Assembly (NCBI GenBank): GCA_024626585.1
Contig: JANKJI010265618.1
Location: 1-10,449 of the forward strand
Length of the DNA stretch: 10,449 nucleotides
Reading direction: 5' to 3'
Origin: Ginkgo biloba
Taxonomy: Eukaryota; Streptophyta; Ginkgoopsida; Ginkgoales; Ginkgoaceae
Shown piece after piece: positions 9,777 to 10,449 of this stretch. Numbering within the stretch: the stretch's first letter is position 1; the number at the start of each line of letters is the position of its first letter. The position numbers and the translations under genes are program-made. Below the pieces are notes generated by a model. It saw only the letters and a program-made list of their open reading frames with translations. It was not told the origin of the DNA and searched no databases.

Positions 9777-9842
9777 TATGAGAATTATTAGGAGAGTGAT
9801 CATAAGAAAGAGTAATATTAAAATTTGCATCCTGAACTTGTC
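9777..9842 (+). other. Gag CCHC zinc knuckle with all three Cys read as Tyr
   Basis: The translation is YENY*ESDHKKE*Y followed by a stop and NLHPELV. The spacing Y-X2-Y-X4-H-X4-Y is exactly that of a CX2CX4HX4C knuckle, with His at 9801-9803 kept and Tyr codons TAT at 9777, 9786 and 9816 in place of Cys (TGT). The LHPEL motif that directly follows the knuckle in plant gypsy gag is intact, which supports the alignment. Each change is one G-to-A on the plus strand. The knuckle would bind element RNA when intact; this copy could not. Confidence 0.85.
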
Positions 9843-10070
9843 CCAAAGAATAAATCCAATAAAATATTTCTCATTTCACAATTGAATAAGGTGGAATGAA
9901 AGGGGATAGAAAGATAATTAGACATCAATTATAAAGTCTCTTTTATATTCTGACCAAAATATGAATGAAGAATTATAAAAGGAAAGGAAAAGGTTACCAA
10001 ATGTTCTAATGATTCCAAAAAGAGTAATGTATTAAGTACTACCAAAGATCAGGTGATCAATGCTACAAGA

Positions 10071-10365
10071 GAAAAGTTATTGTATATTAAAATTAAGATC
10101 AAGAAGTTAATAGGTATGGCCATCTTTGATTTGGGAAGCCAAAAGAACCTAATTTCAGAGGCATTGGTCCAAAAGTTAGGCTTAAATATGAATGCATATC
10201 CTAAAATGTATCCCTTGGGTTGGTTGTAGAAAGACACCAAGATTTAGGTCACTCACCAGTGTAAGTATAAGTTTTGCATATCAAAGGACTCCATTGATGA
10301 TTTAGAATGTGATGTGGTACCTCTTGATGTATGTGAGATAGTGATTAGTAGTCCATACTTATGGG
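10071..10365 (+). other. Retropepsin-like aspartic protease (relic)
   Basis: The reading LLYIKIKIKKLIGMAIFDLGSQKNLIS places the active-site triad at 10128-10136 as Asp-Leu-Gly, followed by Ser-Gln. The family usually has Asp-Thr-Gly or Asp-Ser-Gly. The rest of the fold is recognisable: EALVQKLGL, YPLGW, CKYKFCI, DVVPLDVCEIVI and SPYLWDHDAIF (the flap-to-C-terminal region typical of plant gypsy protease, with LGSPYLxDxxAxF near the end). Stops at 10227-10229 and 10245-10247 sit where Gln codons (CAG) are plausible. It would cleave the polyprotein in the particle; this copy is dead. Confidence 0.88.
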
Positions 10366-10449
10366 ATCATGATGCCATCTTTCTAAGAAGGGCCAATAAA
10401 TAGAGGTTGGTTAAAGATAGAAAGTTGTACCTTATTAATGTCTATAAAG

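Larger units (their letters stand above)
8798..10449 (+). mobile_element. Ty3/gypsy LTR retrotransposon, internal 5' part (decayed, cut by window edge)
   Basis: The order gag, gag zinc knuckle, aspartic protease in one reading frame is that of a plant Ty3/gypsy element. Reverse transcriptase, RNase H, integrase and the 3' LTR would follow to the right of the window. The copy is inactive: about 21 in-frame stops are spread over gag and protease. It is oriented opposite to the LINE on the left, about 5 to 6 kb away, so the two are separate insertions. Confidence 0.85.
8923..10449 (+). pseudogene. Ty3/gypsy gag-protease polyprotein relic, partial
   Basis: This is the start of a gag-pol polyprotein that would make the virus-like particle and process itself. 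A plausible start is the ATG at 8923 (MEERIQNNVIEEILLKLD), which matches the acidic coiled start common in plant gag, but it stops at 8986-8988 and a frameshift between about 9000 and 9060 is needed to reach the main frame. From about 9063 to the right edge a single frame carries, in order, a basic lead-in (GFHYPKNPFKV, INPYDGN), the retrotransposon gag domain, a decayed zinc knuckle followed by LHPELVPKN, a Lys-rich linker and the retropepsin. In-frame stops include 9207, 9309, 9324, 9345, 9393, 9423, 9432, 9465, 9471, 9492, 9672, 9789, 9813, 9819, 9897, 9915, 9951, 9966, 10227, 10245 and 10401. The longest open run is 9969-10226. The polyprotein continues beyond the window. Confidence 0.87.

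Noticed and set aside
9618-10240. Two minus-strand frames (70 and 63 residues)
   Set aside because: Both are antisense to gag and protease of the gypsy relic.
1-10449. CRISPR array, tRNA, rRNA, bacterial operon or phage-like cluster
   Set aside because: No spaced direct repeats, cloverleaf, or ribosome-binding sites were seen, and the two recognisable coding relics are eukaryotic retroelements.

Overview
This window looks like repeat-derived, gene-poor nuclear DNA from a plant with a sizeable, methylated genome. I see no intact host gene, no RNA gene and no bacterial signature such as ribosome-binding sites or operons. The plant assignment rests on two decayed retroelements. One is an L1-type LINE whose ORF1 has the plant-type DUF4283 domain followed by a CCHC zinc knuckle. 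The other is a Ty3/gypsy element with plant-type gag and retropepsin. The species cannot be named from the sequence.

Layout. (1) Positions 1 to about 2215, minus strand: the 5' part of a LINE. ORF1 appears to start at 2064 and runs leftward off the window; ORF2 (endonuclease and reverse transcriptase) would lie beyond position 1. ORF1 is broken by many stop codons, mostly TAG or TGA where the family has Trp, and by at least two frameshifts. (2) About 2216 to 7560: a 5.3-kb AT-rich desert with only about eight CpG dinucleotides by eye and no recognisable gene. It holds one odd C8-GT-C8-A9 tract at 3082-3108 and a small hairpin. (3) About 7560 to 8800: less AT-extreme, non-coding DNA with three separate degenerate tandem repeats and a perfect 10-bp hairpin, ending in sequence that could be the end of a 5' LTR and a weak primer-binding site. 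(4) About 8923 to 10449, plus strand: gag, a gag zinc knuckle and aspartic protease of a Ty3/gypsy element, cut by the right window edge before reverse transcriptase.

The genes do not form a working system. What ties the window together is the mode of decay. Both elements carry changes of the C-to-T type (seen as G-to-A on the coding strand when the other strand is hit), consistent with deamination of methylated cytosine after silencing. The gypsy frame stays aligned for about 1.4 kb with about 21 stops and no required indel, and all three cysteines of its gag zinc knuckle read as tyrosine. I found no convincing evidence of an undescribed biological system; the most interesting signal is this mutational record.
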